Origin: Strobilurus pachycystidiatus | Taxonomy: Eukaryota > Basidiomycota > Agaricomycetes > Agaricales > Physalacriaceae | NCBI GenBank assembly: GCA_019915135.1 | Contig: JAHLMK010000006.1 | Span: 2,666,001-2,730,000 of the forward strand | DNA length: 64,000 nucleotides | Reading direction: 5' to 3' | In this document: positions 23,997-33,878 of the stretch, one piece after another | Position numbering within the stretch: position 1 is the stretch's first letter | How the letters are laid out: the number at the start of each line of letters is the position of its first letter | Notes under the pieces: model-generated | Seen by the model: the letters and a program-made list of their open reading frames with translations, nothing else | The model's database searches: none | What the model was told of the DNA's origin: nothing | Translations under genes and position numbers: made by a program

Positions 23997-24784
23997 AAGC
24001 CCGACTGAGTCCGAGCGCGCGTACGAGCGGCTGGAACTTGAACAATGCGAGTGCCTTGGTGAGCACATCCGCAGTCATCTCGGCAGTAGGGCAGTATATC
24101 ACTTCAAGTGTCCCATCGCGAATCTTTTCGCGGATGAAATGATAGCGTATATCGATATGCTTCGTGCGAGCGTGGTACTGTCCGAGTTGGGCGTGTGCGA
24201 GCGAGATGGCGGCCTGGTTGTCGTTATACATGGTGAGTGGGAAAGTAATAGAACCCGAGAGTTCGGCAATGAACTGACGGAACCAGAGCGCCTCTTTAGC
24301 GGTGTAGGTTATCGCGATGTACTCCGCCTCCGTGGTCGACAATGAGACAATCTCCTGCTGTTTAGAAGACCATGAAACGGCCGCGCCGTTTAGAATAAAT
24401 GCGTAGCCCGATATGGCTTTGCGGTTCTCGAGTGACATCCCGTCAGCGTCCGCGTAGATGTCGAGTCCGGACGAGTCCTGTGATCCGCCGTATGTGAGCG
24501 CAAGGGTGCGCGTTCCCTTGATGTACTGGAGTACACGTTTCGCTGCCTGCCAGTGTGGAGTACCGGGATTGTCGAGAAAGCGCGACAAGACACATACTGT
24601 GAATGCCAAATCCGGTCGTGTAGCCGTTGCTAGCCACACTAACCCTCCAACAAGCTCCCGATATGGAACTCCCTTCATCGCATCTAGATTCTATGGCGTC
24701 CTGATCATCAGGCGCAGGGCACTGGTCGCGTGTGAGCTGAACCGTGGGGTCGAGCGGGACTGTGACGACTTTGCAGTCCGTCAT
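23995..24784 (-). pseudogene. Copia pol remnant: RNase H region
   Basis: Open from 24678 to 23995 with copia RNase H landmarks: MKGVPYRELVGGLVWLA, IYADADG, TEAEYIA, DNQAA and ARTKHIDIRYHFIRE. The linker from 24784 (MTDCKVVTVPLDPT) lies in another frame, and the frames change near 24690. The stop overlaps the polypurine tract, as usual in compact elements. Confidence 0.88.
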
Positions 24785-24856
24785 GTCAAATCTTTGGAGA
24801 AGTGAATCAGCGTAGGTGCTCTGAGACAGTGCAAGTGTACGCTTCCCTCGATCCCG

Positions 24857-25560
24857 TCAAACCTCCATGCCTAAAAGCCAACTGATAGGCCCTAGCATTG
24901 TAATCTGGAAGATGCGACCAATCTCATCCTGGACACTGCGAATCAGTGCTGGTGAGTTGCCGGTGATGGTGCTGTCGTCGATGTGAATTGCCATATAGAG
25001 AAACTTGTCTCCTCGAATGAGACGGTAGACAGCATAGTCGGAATGGATGGGATGGATGTCCAGAGTCTTGAGAGCTGTAGTGAGCTTCTCATACCACTTT
25101 CTACTGGACTGCTTGAGCCCGTAGATAGTGCGCCGAAGTCGAATGACATCCTGTGAACCCTTCGTCGAGTACTGAGGCGGTTGCTCCATGTAGAGCTCTT
25201 CATCATCCGTGAACTCGCCGTTCAGAAATGCAGCTGAGTAGTCAAAGACTTCGATGTCCCAGTCAAAGCGCGCTGCAAGGGATAAAATGGTCCGGAGTGA
25301 CGAGAGTTTGGCGGTAGGAGAGAATGTCTCGAAATAGTCAACGCCGTGAACCTGTGTGAACCCTTGTGCGACAAGTCGCGCCTTGTACTTGTCGATCTCG
25401 CCGCTGGCCTTCCGTTTGATCCGGAGGACCCATTTGGATCTGACCACGTTGTGTCCCTGAGGTCTCGGGACCGGTCCATCTCCGAAGGTGCCTGTGCGTT
25501 GCATAGCTTCCATCTCGACATCCATGGCTGCTTGAATAGCGGCCAATCCTTCCTGCTCAT
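24857..25560 (-). pseudogene. Copia pol remnant: reverse transcriptase
   Basis: RNA-dependent DNA polymerase domain with VVRSKWVLRIKRK, ARLVAQGFTQ, FSPTAKLSSLRTIL, DYSAAFLNGE and IYGLKQSSRKWY. The catalytic pair lies in IHIDDSTI, where copia normally has YVDD. A stop after LLGMEV (24857) cuts it off from the RNase H part. Upstream it is fused out of frame to the gag remnant at a deletion point near 25560. Confidence 0.88.
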
Positions 25561-25725
25561 AGCCTCATCAACTGTAGGTGAATCTGATAGCTGGCCCACA
25601 CCTAGGAATGCAAACAAAAAGCGATCACGAAAGAAGATCCAGTTCGTGCCGTCTGCCTTGCATGCGGGTAGCTTGGCGAAGTACTCGCCAGGTTTGGCGG
25701 TAGAAGAGAGGGTGTTGTTGGACAT
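25561..25725 (-). pseudogene. Copia gag remnant (N-terminus only)
   Basis: About 55 codons from MSNNTLSS at 25725, with LPACKADGTNWIFFRDRF, the usual opening of copia gag (L..G..NW..W/F). It then runs directly into pol sequence. The rest of gag, the zinc knuckle, protease and integrase are gone. Confidence 0.75.
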
Positions 25726-25782
25726 GATGTGTGAGAGAGAATGCGCGGTGATAGGTTTCGATTTGTTGAATTAGTTACGGCC

Positions 25783-25795
25783 GGGGCCCATAACC
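25783..25795 (-). promoter_or_regulatory. Primer-binding site, initiator-tRNA-Met anticodon half
   Basis: GGGGCCCATAACC on the plus strand adjoins the LTR. It matches the conserved anticodon arm of eukaryotic initiator tRNA-Met (..GGGCCCAUAACC..). Priming from this half-tRNA is known for Ty5 and related copia elements. Confidence 0.7.
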
Positions 25796-26267
25796 TGATA
25801 GCAGTGAATGTGAAGGAGAGCGAAGAGAGATTGGATTGTATGGTGAGTATCTACTGATTTTCGTGTCCTATATATATACTAATCGCTATACTGTAGAGTT
25901 TCGACCAAGTCTTCATGGGGTGTTACGAGTTATGCAAGGTCTTCACTGGAGTAAGTCTTCATTGGACCCTGAATTGCCTTATTTGGACTGCCCGCCGTTA
26001 GGCGGGCCTGAAAATTTCCTTTTTAGGCATCAGGGACCACAAAAATGGGCCCGTTACACGTTATGGAAGCCTCAAGTCTTCACTTCACAGTGCCCCGTTA
26101 CCAGTTATGCGAAGACTTGGTTGAAACTCTACAGTACTACGTGTATCTATGTGTAACTACGTGTCCGTGAGTCAATCTAACTAAGAGTCATATATCTACG
26201 TGTTCGTCGTGTCCGGTACGTGTCCGTACTCGTCAGTGACACGTCCCGGGCTTGCTAACCTCCAACA
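25796..26267 (-). repeat. 5' LTR of the copia element, carrying a MITE
   Basis: Same 226-bp LTR as at 23762-23987, interrupted after CGCTATA by 246 extra bases (MITE plus TA). Confidence 0.92.
25891..26134. mobile_element. MITE, 244 bp, TA target duplication (Tc1/mariner type)
   Basis: Terminal repeats start CTGTAGAGTTTC and match over 24 bp with one mismatch. They are flanked by TA at 25889-25890 and 26135-26136. The uninterrupted LTR at 23762-23987 proves the empty site. No coding capacity. The TA target and short TIR fit a Tc1/mariner-derived non-autonomous element. Confidence 0.88.
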
Positions 26268-26272
26268 TTACG

Positions 26273-26859
26273 ATGGCGGTGAGAATCTCAAGTTTCAACT
26301 CGTGGATTTGAAGCACTACACATACAATAACAGCATACCTTGTTATCTGCGTTCAAATTTCTATGATCCGTGGTGACAGACAGGCAAGAATTATAACACA
26401 TTGAGTATAGAGATCAAGGAGTAAAAACCTATATGAAGCTGTCACGGTAGGGTGAACTTGCTCGTGCTCCTTCCATCACCGGATGTTCACCCTGAACACT
26501 TTCCGCGAATTGACGAATTGAAATTGCGTCGTCGCGCTGGCTTCTGCTCTGAGCTTCTCTGAGTCTATGGCTGCGCTCTCCCGTGTGTATCGCCAAAAAG
26601 AACAACACTTCCTCGCAATGTCGTGCAGTAGAGCGCTAGTAACCAAGAATTGAGTCATGCCGTCCTTTCAGGCCCTCGCTACCCCTCCCGTGGGCCGTCA
26701 GCATGCCGCGGCATGATTGCCGAATGTGGCACTGGAAGTTGGAACTCGGAGTCGAACAAGTCAACTCCCACGTGAATGAGCTTTCTTCACAACCATCACC
26801 TGCGACAGGTCAGTCCACACCAAATGACCTGGATCGGCCCGCTATAACAATTTCAGAGG
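26273..26859. other. Intergenic region upstream of F-box gene
   Basis: No gene supported; short ORFs only. One TCACGGTAGGG-like word occurs at about 26440. Confidence 0.45.
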
Positions 26860-28365
26860 ATGGATTGTGCTTTCTGCAGCTCTCCGATCGACAAACTACG
26901 TCCATCTGCATCGCAGCGAAGATGTATCGACAGACTGCTCCGGTCGAATGATGTTCCCAACGATGCAGAGCGTGCTGATCTCCGCAAATTACGAGCGCGT
27001 GGCATCAGATACACGCAAAGGCTAGCCTCCAAATTCTCTGCAGCTGGAGCTCATCTGGATGCCCTTATTGCCGAGAAGGAAGCAGCCGACGAGTGGATAT
27101 CCCGAACGACTGCAGTCTTGCATCCCATCCGCGACTTGCCACTGGAGATTCTTGGCGAGATATTCTCCCACCTCGTTTCCTCCTCGGCGCTCCCTGCGTC
27201 TGAGGTCCGTCCCGGGGCCCGTCGCGATTCCCTCGCGATGAGCCGCCCTCAGTGGGTCTTATCGCGTGTATCGTCGCGTTGGAGGCTTGCAGCGGTTTCT
27301 ACACCCCATTTGTGGACCAGCCTCATCTTCAGGCTTGATGTTGTTGTTCAAAATGAACAATCTGAATCACAACTCCTCGATGTCTACCTCTCACGCTCCT
27401 ACGATCTTCCTCTTTCTGTGAATCTTTCATCTTATGCCGGATTTACAGTGAAACCCATTTATAATCAGTACACCCTCTCCATAATAGCCCGTACTGCACC
27501 ACGGTGGCGCACCTGCATACTTGACATCCCGTACAAGGCATATTCCCTCTTCGACTCCGTCAGCTCCCCGTTCAGACTCCTAGAGTCCGCCGACATAGTC
27601 ATCTATTGGAGCTGGACCTCTGAGTCGATCAGTGTATTTCTGTATGCCCCTCTACTGCGTACTTTCTCATGTAGCGAAGAAACGCTAGAGCTCAAAGGAT
27701 TCCTCCTACCGTGGCATCAATTTGAGGCTTGGACCATCTGCGACAACTCTTACAACCTCGACACCTTCCGTCAGGTCCTCCAACTGGCTCCGCGTCTTCG
27801 ATCGGCGTCATTCATGCTGGTTGGAGGCTCCGGCGTGCGCTCCTCCATCACACACCATTGCATTTCCACTCTCTTCCTCATCGGATACGAACCACCCATT
27901 TTGAGCGCACTCGAATCAACGATTCTCCCTCGCCTCCATACATTGCACTATACTGATCACCACATGTGCTCCCCCCTACCGTCTCATATTGGACTCGTCA
28001 TTCAGACACTCTCAATCTCGGTCAATGAGGACCGCACAGCGCTTTTGGCGTCGACGCCCAATGTCCGCCACCTGACGATTCATACTGCGTCTGACGAAGG
28101 GCTGACATATGCCGCGGGGTCTCTCGACACCACTCTGCCGCGGCTGGACACCCTGACGCTCGTGGGGGACCGTCGGATCGTCATCACACCGCAACTGTTG
28201 ATAACTATATCCCGGAGACGCGCGGGTACGGAAGGCATTTCGGAACTGAGGGAGGTCACGATTTGCGGGGATCTTCAATTTATCGAGGATGGGGTTGAAG
28301 ACTCGTTTGAAAACCTTCGAAGACAGGGCATAGTGCGTTTTTCCGACGCTCCTATATACGAGTGA
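26860..28365 (+). CDS. F-box protein (paralog A)
   Basis: Predicted SCF substrate receptor, single exon of 501 codons from MDCAFCSSPIDK. N-terminal helix KLRPSASQRRCIDRLLRSND, then DLRKLRARGIRYTQRL. The F-box core is LHPIRDLPLEILGEIFSHLV, followed by QWVLSRVSSRWRLAAVSTPHLW. The rest consists of leucine-rich-like strands (VRHLTIHT, LDTLTLVGD). It aligns along its whole length with the gene at 31088-32638, including LLDVYLSRSYDLPLS. The N-terminal CAFC may extend a zinc-like turn, but one CxxC alone is weak evidence. Target unknown. Confidence 0.85.
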   Translation: MDCAFCSSPIDKLRPSASQRRCIDRLLRSNDVPNDAERADLRKLRARGIRYTQRLASKFSAAGAHLDALIAEKEAADEWISRTTAVLHPIRDLPLEILGEIFSHLVSSSALPASEVRPGARRDSLAMSRPQWVLSRVSSRWRLAAVSTPHLWTSLIFRLDVVVQNEQSESQLLDVYLSRSYDLPLSVNLSSYAGFTVKPIYNQYTLSIIARTAPRWRTCILDIPYKAYSLFDSVSSPFRLLESADIVIYWSWTSESISVFLYAPLLRTFSCSEETLELKGFLLPWHQFEAWTICDNSYNLDTFRQVLQLAPRLRSASFMLVGGSGVRSSITHHCISTLFLIGYEPPILSALESTILPRLHTLHYTDHHMCSPLPSHIGLVIQTLSISVNEDRTALLASTPNVRHLTIHTASDEGLTYAAGSLDTTLPRLDTLTLVGDRRIVITPQLLITISRRRAGTEGISELREVTICGDLQFIEDGVEDSFENLRRQGIVRFSDAPIYE

Positions 28366-29076
28366 TGCATGATTTCATTCAGTATGATCTGCTCCCTATG
28401 CATCTTGCAATCCACCTTCTTTCTTACCCTCGGTGGTCAGGCGCCAGTGTTACTTTCGATTCTCATCCACGCCGCAACCTCATGTCGTTCTCCTCATCCA
28501 ACATCATGATCTTGAATTCATATCGCCACGATGGCGGCGGCGGCGCCAAGGTTGACTGTTATCATGATCGGCTCGGCGTACTTACTTCTTTCCTTCGAAT
28601 TATCGCCTGTCTGACACCGTCGTTGTGGACGAGCGTGTATGCAAACCAAATCGGGCATAGCCATAGCCGTATTCGCACTCACGACATCCCGACGCCCGAC
28701 GCCACTCTGGCCGCCGTTCCGCCTGTCGCGCTTATTCTGGTCGCTCATTTTTGTTATTCAGACGCCTTGAACAAACTATAATCAGACGCTTCTGGATACA
28801 CGTCAACCGCCTTATATATGATCAGACACGGTTAAGGCAAAGGTCGGAACGCGCGTTGCACATTTCGACATGTTGCGCAGAGGACCCGCAGGGGAGGAAT
28901 CACAAGGAAACTGATATCAGCGCTGGCGTTTCTTTCGATCATAAGGCGTCAGCCAAGGACTGCTGGCAGCGTATTCTTCAAGTCGAATACTATTGGATGG
29001 CTCGTCAGCAATGTCAATATACAGGTCGTACATGAATGATCCGTTTTCCGCGTTTCAGCTTTGTGCGCTCTCCAAA
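28366..29076. other. Intergenic region holding a dispersed repeat
   Basis: Mostly filled by repeat copy 2 (28458-28745). No gene supported. Confidence 0.5.
28458..28745 (+). repeat. Dispersed repeat, copy 2
   Basis: Longer copy of the repeat at 20988-21155, with the same block order and about 90 extra bases between the GGCTCGGCGTA and CATAGCCG blocks. The word CGACATCCCGACGCCCG also appears at 23738-23754, just before the copia element. Confidence 0.65.
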
Positions 29077-30549
29077 TTAGAAGTTGAGATTGCTTGTTGC
29101 CAGGGGGCCGTACTGCAAGTAACAACATTCCTCCACACCGACATCCACCGCAAGACAGATAGACATGCCCTGGCGTCGAATTCGAGTGAGCTCCTGGACT
29201 CCAAGCATCGAAAGGATGGACCACATATAATACGTGAAGTGAATTGCGAGTCGTCGGTCTCGAATCTGCGAAGAGAGATCTTTTGCATTCACTGACAGCT
29301 CAAAAGCTCGCATTCCCATTCGCCATCGCCGCTTCAGCGGAAGTACCAGTGCATCCTCTTGACCGAAGTATGGAGAAATGAGGTTCATCTGTCGCGCAAG
29401 AACGTGGAGCCTGAGTACGCGAAGCATGGGGAGAAAGTCGGTGTCTGCAAGCAACGAGACGATAGCGACGACATCGGCGTCACTGGTCGTGCCACTGTTC
29501 TCGTCATCTGGATCACCGGATACGAAGACCAGGGTCTCCAGGGAACACATCTGCCCGAGTGCGGAGTGGAACCTGGAGTCGCACGGTCCGGTTACCCGCG
29601 AACAATGAGTTGCTCGGAGAGTACGATAACACTGTGAGCGTTCAATGAGACCCATCAGCGACAGAAAAACACGGTCTCCCAGAACATCCCTGTCGTACAC
29701 GATGGCCTCTTCCAGCTGTGGCAGAAGAAGCATATCAAGGAAGTAGGGTGTCGTCGTTCGGAGTGATGTGATATTGGGACAGTTAACAAGCGCTGAGGGG
29801 CTATCATCCTCATGGCCGTAGTCCCAAGCCTCCTCAATTGAGAGCATCTGGACACTGACACCTCTCTCGATGGCGACGACAGTCTCTCGCAGGCTCTCTC
29901 CATGGAGTGCACAGTCGCGCAATGTGAGATTCCGGATGTTTTCCCACAGTACGTCGAACGGCCGTTCATCGACTGGAATATCTAGAACACGAAGTCTTGG
30001 GCAATGACGAAAGCCCTGGATCTCGCTCATCGGGCCCTCGGCCACATCCAACGTGAGTTCCTCTAGCATCACGGGCACGTCGGTCATGAAGCTTGCTAGA
30101 ATGCCAGGATTGGGGATAGAGAGGGAGAGGGTTCTCAAACGACGAGTATGGGAGAAGGTGAGGATGAGAATCTGCCTGAGGACACTGTCGTATCCCTTGA
30201 GCTCATCCAGTTCGCCATGAATATCCATACGGACTTTCAATGGGTGATCCCGCGATCGCTGTAGAGCAAGATCAAGGTGATCGTACTCGTCTTGGTGATA
30301 AGGCCTCGCCATGTCGTAAGACAGGTCGATGGCCGACCACAGTGAGGCATCGGAGAGTGCAACAGATCTCCATAACTGGGAAACCGCTGTAAGAGCGCAA
30401 TGTTTACCGCGGGTGGCCTCATACCCTTCGGAGGCGGCGTAGAAATGGAAGATCTCATTGAGAATCTCGGGAGGAATTCGTCGGACGGGAGAGAGTATTA
30501 GTTTGTGATGGCGGCGCGCGCGGACAATAACAGTGCGCCGAGCCTGCAT
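29077..30549 (-). CDS. F-box protein
   Basis: Predicted SCF substrate receptor, 490 codons from MQARRTVIV. The F-box core LSPVRRIPPEILNEIFHFYAA sits unusually near this start. It is followed by LTAVSQLWRSVALSDASLW, then LRTLSLSIPNP, LEELTLDVAE and other leucine-rich strands. A more complete family N-terminus (VPFAPDVPTPNIKSLLGNN, up to FLRDTL) lies in another frame at about 30716-30590. The true gene therefore probably begins near 30716, with a frame change around 30580 that is either a small indel or a missed intron. Different subfamily from its two neighbours. Target unknown. Confidence 0.8.
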   Translation of the reverse strand: MQARRTVIVRARRHHKLILSPVRRIPPEILNEIFHFYAASEGYEATRGKHCALTAVSQLWRSVALSDASLWSAIDLSYDMARPYHQDEYDHLDLALQRSRDHPLKVRMDIHGELDELKGYDSVLRQILILTFSHTRRLRTLSLSIPNPGILASFMTDVPVMLEELTLDVAEGPMSEIQGFRHCPRLRVLDIPVDERPFDVLWENIRNLTLRDCALHGESLRETVVAIERGVSVQMLSIEEAWDYGHEDDSPSALVNCPNITSLRTTTPYFLDMLLLPQLEEAIVYDRDVLGDRVFLSLMGLIERSQCYRTLRATHCSRVTGPCDSRFHSALGQMCSLETLVFVSGDPDDENSGTTSDADVVAIVSLLADTDFLPMLRVLRLHVLARQMNLISPYFGQEDALVLPLKRRWRMGMRAFELSVNAKDLSSQIRDRRLAIHFTYYMWSILSMLGVQELTRIRRQGMSICLAVDVGVEECCYLQYGPLATSNLNF

Positions 30550-30757
30550 GCGCTTGACTTGCGCGTCGATCGGCAGCGTCGAATGAGGGTATCCCGCAAA
30601 AATGCACTCGTCTCCTGTAGGCTCTTGTTGTTTCCCAAAAGTGATTTGATGTTTGGTGTGGGCACGTCAGGTGCGAAAGGCACGTAAGGTATGACTCGAT
30701 CCACAGGAAGTTGCACAAACTGTGTAGATGTGAGAATATGGAACGATCTGAGGCCAA

Positions 30758-31087
30758 AAATCAGAAGCCACTCACAGCTGGTGCCAGAAGAGACGACGAA
30801 GGAATTTGTTGTTGTTGTTTACACGGCGCTGGTCCACAGGACCTGCCGGTCGTGGTGATGAAGAACAAAGGAAGAAAGCAAACATCGATCCTTTGTGTCC
30901 GTGCCGTGTATTATTGATTGATTCACGTGGTCCGGTGGCGATGATGACGAATCAATGTCATTATCGTCTCGAGCTCCGATTCGCCATCGTCTCTTTGATC
31001 TTCCCCCCCACTCCTTGATTCAATTTGCCACCGTAAGCTAGTTAAGTTCCTCAATCAGCATTTTAACGATCAGCTTCAATCCAGACA
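30758..31087. other. Shared promoter region of two divergent F-box genes
   Basis: Separates the minus-strand gene ending its 5' side near 30716 from the plus-strand gene at 31088. No other feature seen. Confidence 0.4.
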
Positions 31088-32638
31088 ATGAACCTCTTCT
31101 CATCCGCCCCTGCGCTCAAGAAACTGCGTCCATCGGCAGCTCAGCGAACGCGTATTGAGGCGCTTCTCAAGTCAAACGATGCACCTGACGATGTGGAGCG
31201 CGTTGAGCTCCGCGACCTGAGGGCGCGCGGTATGGCATACGCACAGGAACTCTCTACCGCAATCAGTGCAGCTCCGGACCATTCCGAATCTGTCCTTGCA
31301 GAGCAGCGTGCGGTGGATGAATGGATCTCCCAAACGACGATAGTCTTACACCCTCTTCGCGACTTTCCATCCGAAATGTTGGAGGAGATATTCTCATGCG
31401 TTATATCCTTGTCGAGGCAAGTCATCATGGGCTTTGGACACTGGGATGATTCGCTCGTGATGAATCATCCTCCATGGGTTCTGTCGCACGTATCGTCGCG
31501 TTGGAAGCGGGTAGCAATTTCTGCGCCCTACTTATGGACTCATGTCACTTTTGCGACTCATAGCCATCAGAATAGCCATTCAGCCTCACATCTCCTCGAT
31601 GTGTACCTGTCGCGCTCCTACGATCTCCCTCTTTCCATCACTCTTCGGGCCGAAAATATTCACGACCATCATATCATTTCAGTACTTGCTCAGACTATGC
31701 CACGGTGGCGCACCTGCAATCTGACTGTCCCGCCTGACACCTATGCCTTTCTCGATGCGACTTCCTCCTCCCTCATTCTGCTAGAGTCTGCTCTCATCAG
31801 AGTAGACGATTCTTCCGGGGCTATGGACACGACGATCACCATCTTCTTGAATGCACCTAGACTGCGTTCGATTTTTGGTGGAAGTCCGGAGCTCTTAACC
31901 AACAGGTTTGTGCTTCCGTGGCATCAACTCGAGGTTTTCAGTGCCAACGGCGACTCTTGCGACATGAGCACCTTCCGTCGCACTCTCGAGCTGGCTCCGC
32001 AACTCCACTCCGCACTTTTTAGATTGGTTGGTGGAGATTCGAACCCGCCCTCTTCCATAATCACGCATACTTCTCTTGACACACTCACTCTCTCTGGTAA
32101 TGACGTCGTCATCGTAAACGCACTCAAGTCCACCAATTTCCCTCGTATGGATACTTTGTGCCTGGAAACCATCTTTGAGTGCTCCCTGCCCTCTAACGTC
32201 GGAAACACCATCAGGGTACTCTCGTTTTGGATCTATGGAGATTTTCCCAGCAGAGAGGGAGTCACGGCACTTTTGGCATCGACACCCAACGTCCTCAGTC
32301 TAACGATCCGTATTCTGTATCCCGAAGCTGCCGGCGTGCAGTGCGCAAGCGAAGCACTCGACACTACTCTGCAGTTGTTGGAAACTTTGACAATCATAAG
32401 ACCGACGGGGTTCATTATCACGCCGGCACTTATGTCAACAATAGCGCGCCGACGTGCTGTTACGGAGGGTATCGCGGAGTTGAAAGAGATCACGTTTGCG
32501 GGGCCGGTCCAATGTGCGGGTGACGAGGTCGAAGATTGGTTCGACGACCTTCACAGGCGAGACATCATTCGATGTCTGAGTGTCCCTGACTGGTACTCAC
32601 GCATTTTCTCAACTCGTTACGCAGTATTTCTATCTTAA
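31088..32638 (+). CDS. F-box protein (paralog B)
   Basis: Single exon of 516 codons from MNLFSSAPAL. KLRPSAAQRTRIEALLKSND and DLRDLRARGMAYAQEL match paralog A (26860-28365). F-box core: LHPLRDFPSEMLEEIFSCVI, then PWVLSHVSSRWKRVAISAPYLW. The shared LLDVYLSRSYDLPLSI and RRTLELAPQLHSALF blocks follow, with leucine-rich-like strands to the end (LETLTIIRP). The two paralogs are on the same strand and are separated by an unrelated F-box gene on the other strand. Probably a local duplication; target unknown. Confidence 0.85.
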   Translation: MNLFSSAPALKKLRPSAAQRTRIEALLKSNDAPDDVERVELRDLRARGMAYAQELSTAISAAPDHSESVLAEQRAVDEWISQTTIVLHPLRDFPSEMLEEIFSCVISLSRQVIMGFGHWDDSLVMNHPPWVLSHVSSRWKRVAISAPYLWTHVTFATHSHQNSHSASHLLDVYLSRSYDLPLSITLRAENIHDHHIISVLAQTMPRWRTCNLTVPPDTYAFLDATSSSLILLESALIRVDDSSGAMDTTITIFLNAPRLRSIFGGSPELLTNRFVLPWHQLEVFSANGDSCDMSTFRRTLELAPQLHSALFRLVGGDSNPPSSIITHTSLDTLTLSGNDVVIVNALKSTNFPRMDTLCLETIFECSLPSNVGNTIRVLSFWIYGDFPSREGVTALLASTPNVLSLTIRILYPEAAGVQCASEALDTTLQLLETLTIIRPTGFIITPALMSTIARRRAVTEGIAELKEITFAGPVQCAGDEVEDWFDDLHRRDIIRCLSVPDWYSRIFSTRYAVFLS

Positions 32639-33878
32639 CACGCTCTCGCAACCCTCAATCAAGTCCTCTCCCTCGATTCTAGCCTTTGCTGGAAGACGTC
32701 GTTCAGATGCAATGTCTCCGTGTTCATGAAATTTGACAATAGGTTTACGAAGTTCAGACGTCAGAAAGGTCTTTGTGACCTTGTTTCAAGTAGTGTGGCC
32801 AGCATTGCCAAGTGCGTTCAGTACTGGGAGACTTCCCTTAAGTCACCCGTTGTCACGCTGGTTGGCCGCTTTTGCATGACGCCAATCTTACTTTCGCAGA
32901 AGTCTCCGTCGTTGGAACAAATCTCCAGTGCATCGTCTGGAAAATCTGTCGAGAGCGGTCCAAGTTCTTCCTTCAAAAAAATCAAAAGAATCGATTACCT
33001 GTAAGATTCTCTACAATATGTTCAGCAGTTCCCTAGCAGACGGATTCTCTTGAAACAGGCTCGAAAATTGGTTGTATGTACTTTTTAAAACAAGCAACAT
33101 TGAACTGTAACTTGGCGGCTATGCTCCTCGTCGCGTCCATTATACCATTTCACGACTCGGGTTCGCTCTCACCACCGCGTCCTCCCACAGTGCGATAATC
33201 ACGTCGTGTGCCCCTCCGTTCTTCGGATTCCGCAAGCCGTCCGACGACCAGCACTAGCCGCTCTAAACGCGAAGGTACTCGACGGCTCGGATAGTTCTGT
33301 AGCCGCTCGACCGAACGATCCGAAGTTACTCCCAGGCGGCCGCATAATCGTTACACTTATCAAGGTATAGTACCTTCTCGACATCTGTCAAACCCAAAAT
33401 CAATCAATCATACTTGCTTCTAGAGTAGGGTCTAACCATCCTCCGTCAACGGCCGAGGTACCCGCCCATAAACGCCACCCGCATCGACGGGAAGTGATGA
33501 AGCCTTATCTACTCCGTCGATTGAGCCGTTCACGCGAGAGGTCGATCACAAGAAGCGAGTTCGTTCCTTTACACTAACCGATTCGAGACTCTTCCTTCGG
33601 GGAACGAAGTCGTTTCAGCCTCAAGATAGTGAAGAAGGACAAGATGGACTGACCTGGGACGAACACAATAGTGAGAAGGACTTACCTCTGAACGGTGTGA
33701 GCCGCCACTTAATATACGCACGACCTCGTGGAGAGAGATAGTCTTACAATTGATGTTCTAGTAATGAGAACCAAACGTAAAAAACCGAAACCCTAAAAGA
33801 GAGTGATGCTACTGCGTATGCTGTGTGTCTAAAGCGAACGATCAGGACTGGCCGTGTATAGCAATTGTAAATAGTCTG
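32639..33878. other. Intergenic region, no gene supported
   Basis: Open frames are at most 94 codons, with no motifs and no splice pattern that helps. Confidence 0.45.

Larger units (their letters stand above)
23762..26267 (-). mobile_element. Internally deleted Ty1/copia LTR retrotransposon
   Basis: A 2.5-kb element with 5' end on the right. LTRs at 23762-23987 and 25796-26267 (the latter enlarged by a MITE) begin TG and end CA. The 5-bp duplication TTACG flanks it at 23757-23761 and 26268-26272. A primer-binding site, a polypurine tract, a gag start, reverse transcriptase and RNase H remain in copia order. Most of gag, the protease and integrase are absent. Pol is further broken by a stop and a frameshift. 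The LTRs are identical apart from the MITE, so insertion was recent. Movement could only come from enzymes supplied by a full copy elsewhere. Confidence 0.93.

Noticed and set aside
25836..26156. 106-codon plus-strand ORF
   Set aside because: Consists of LTR and MITE sequence; a chance frame.
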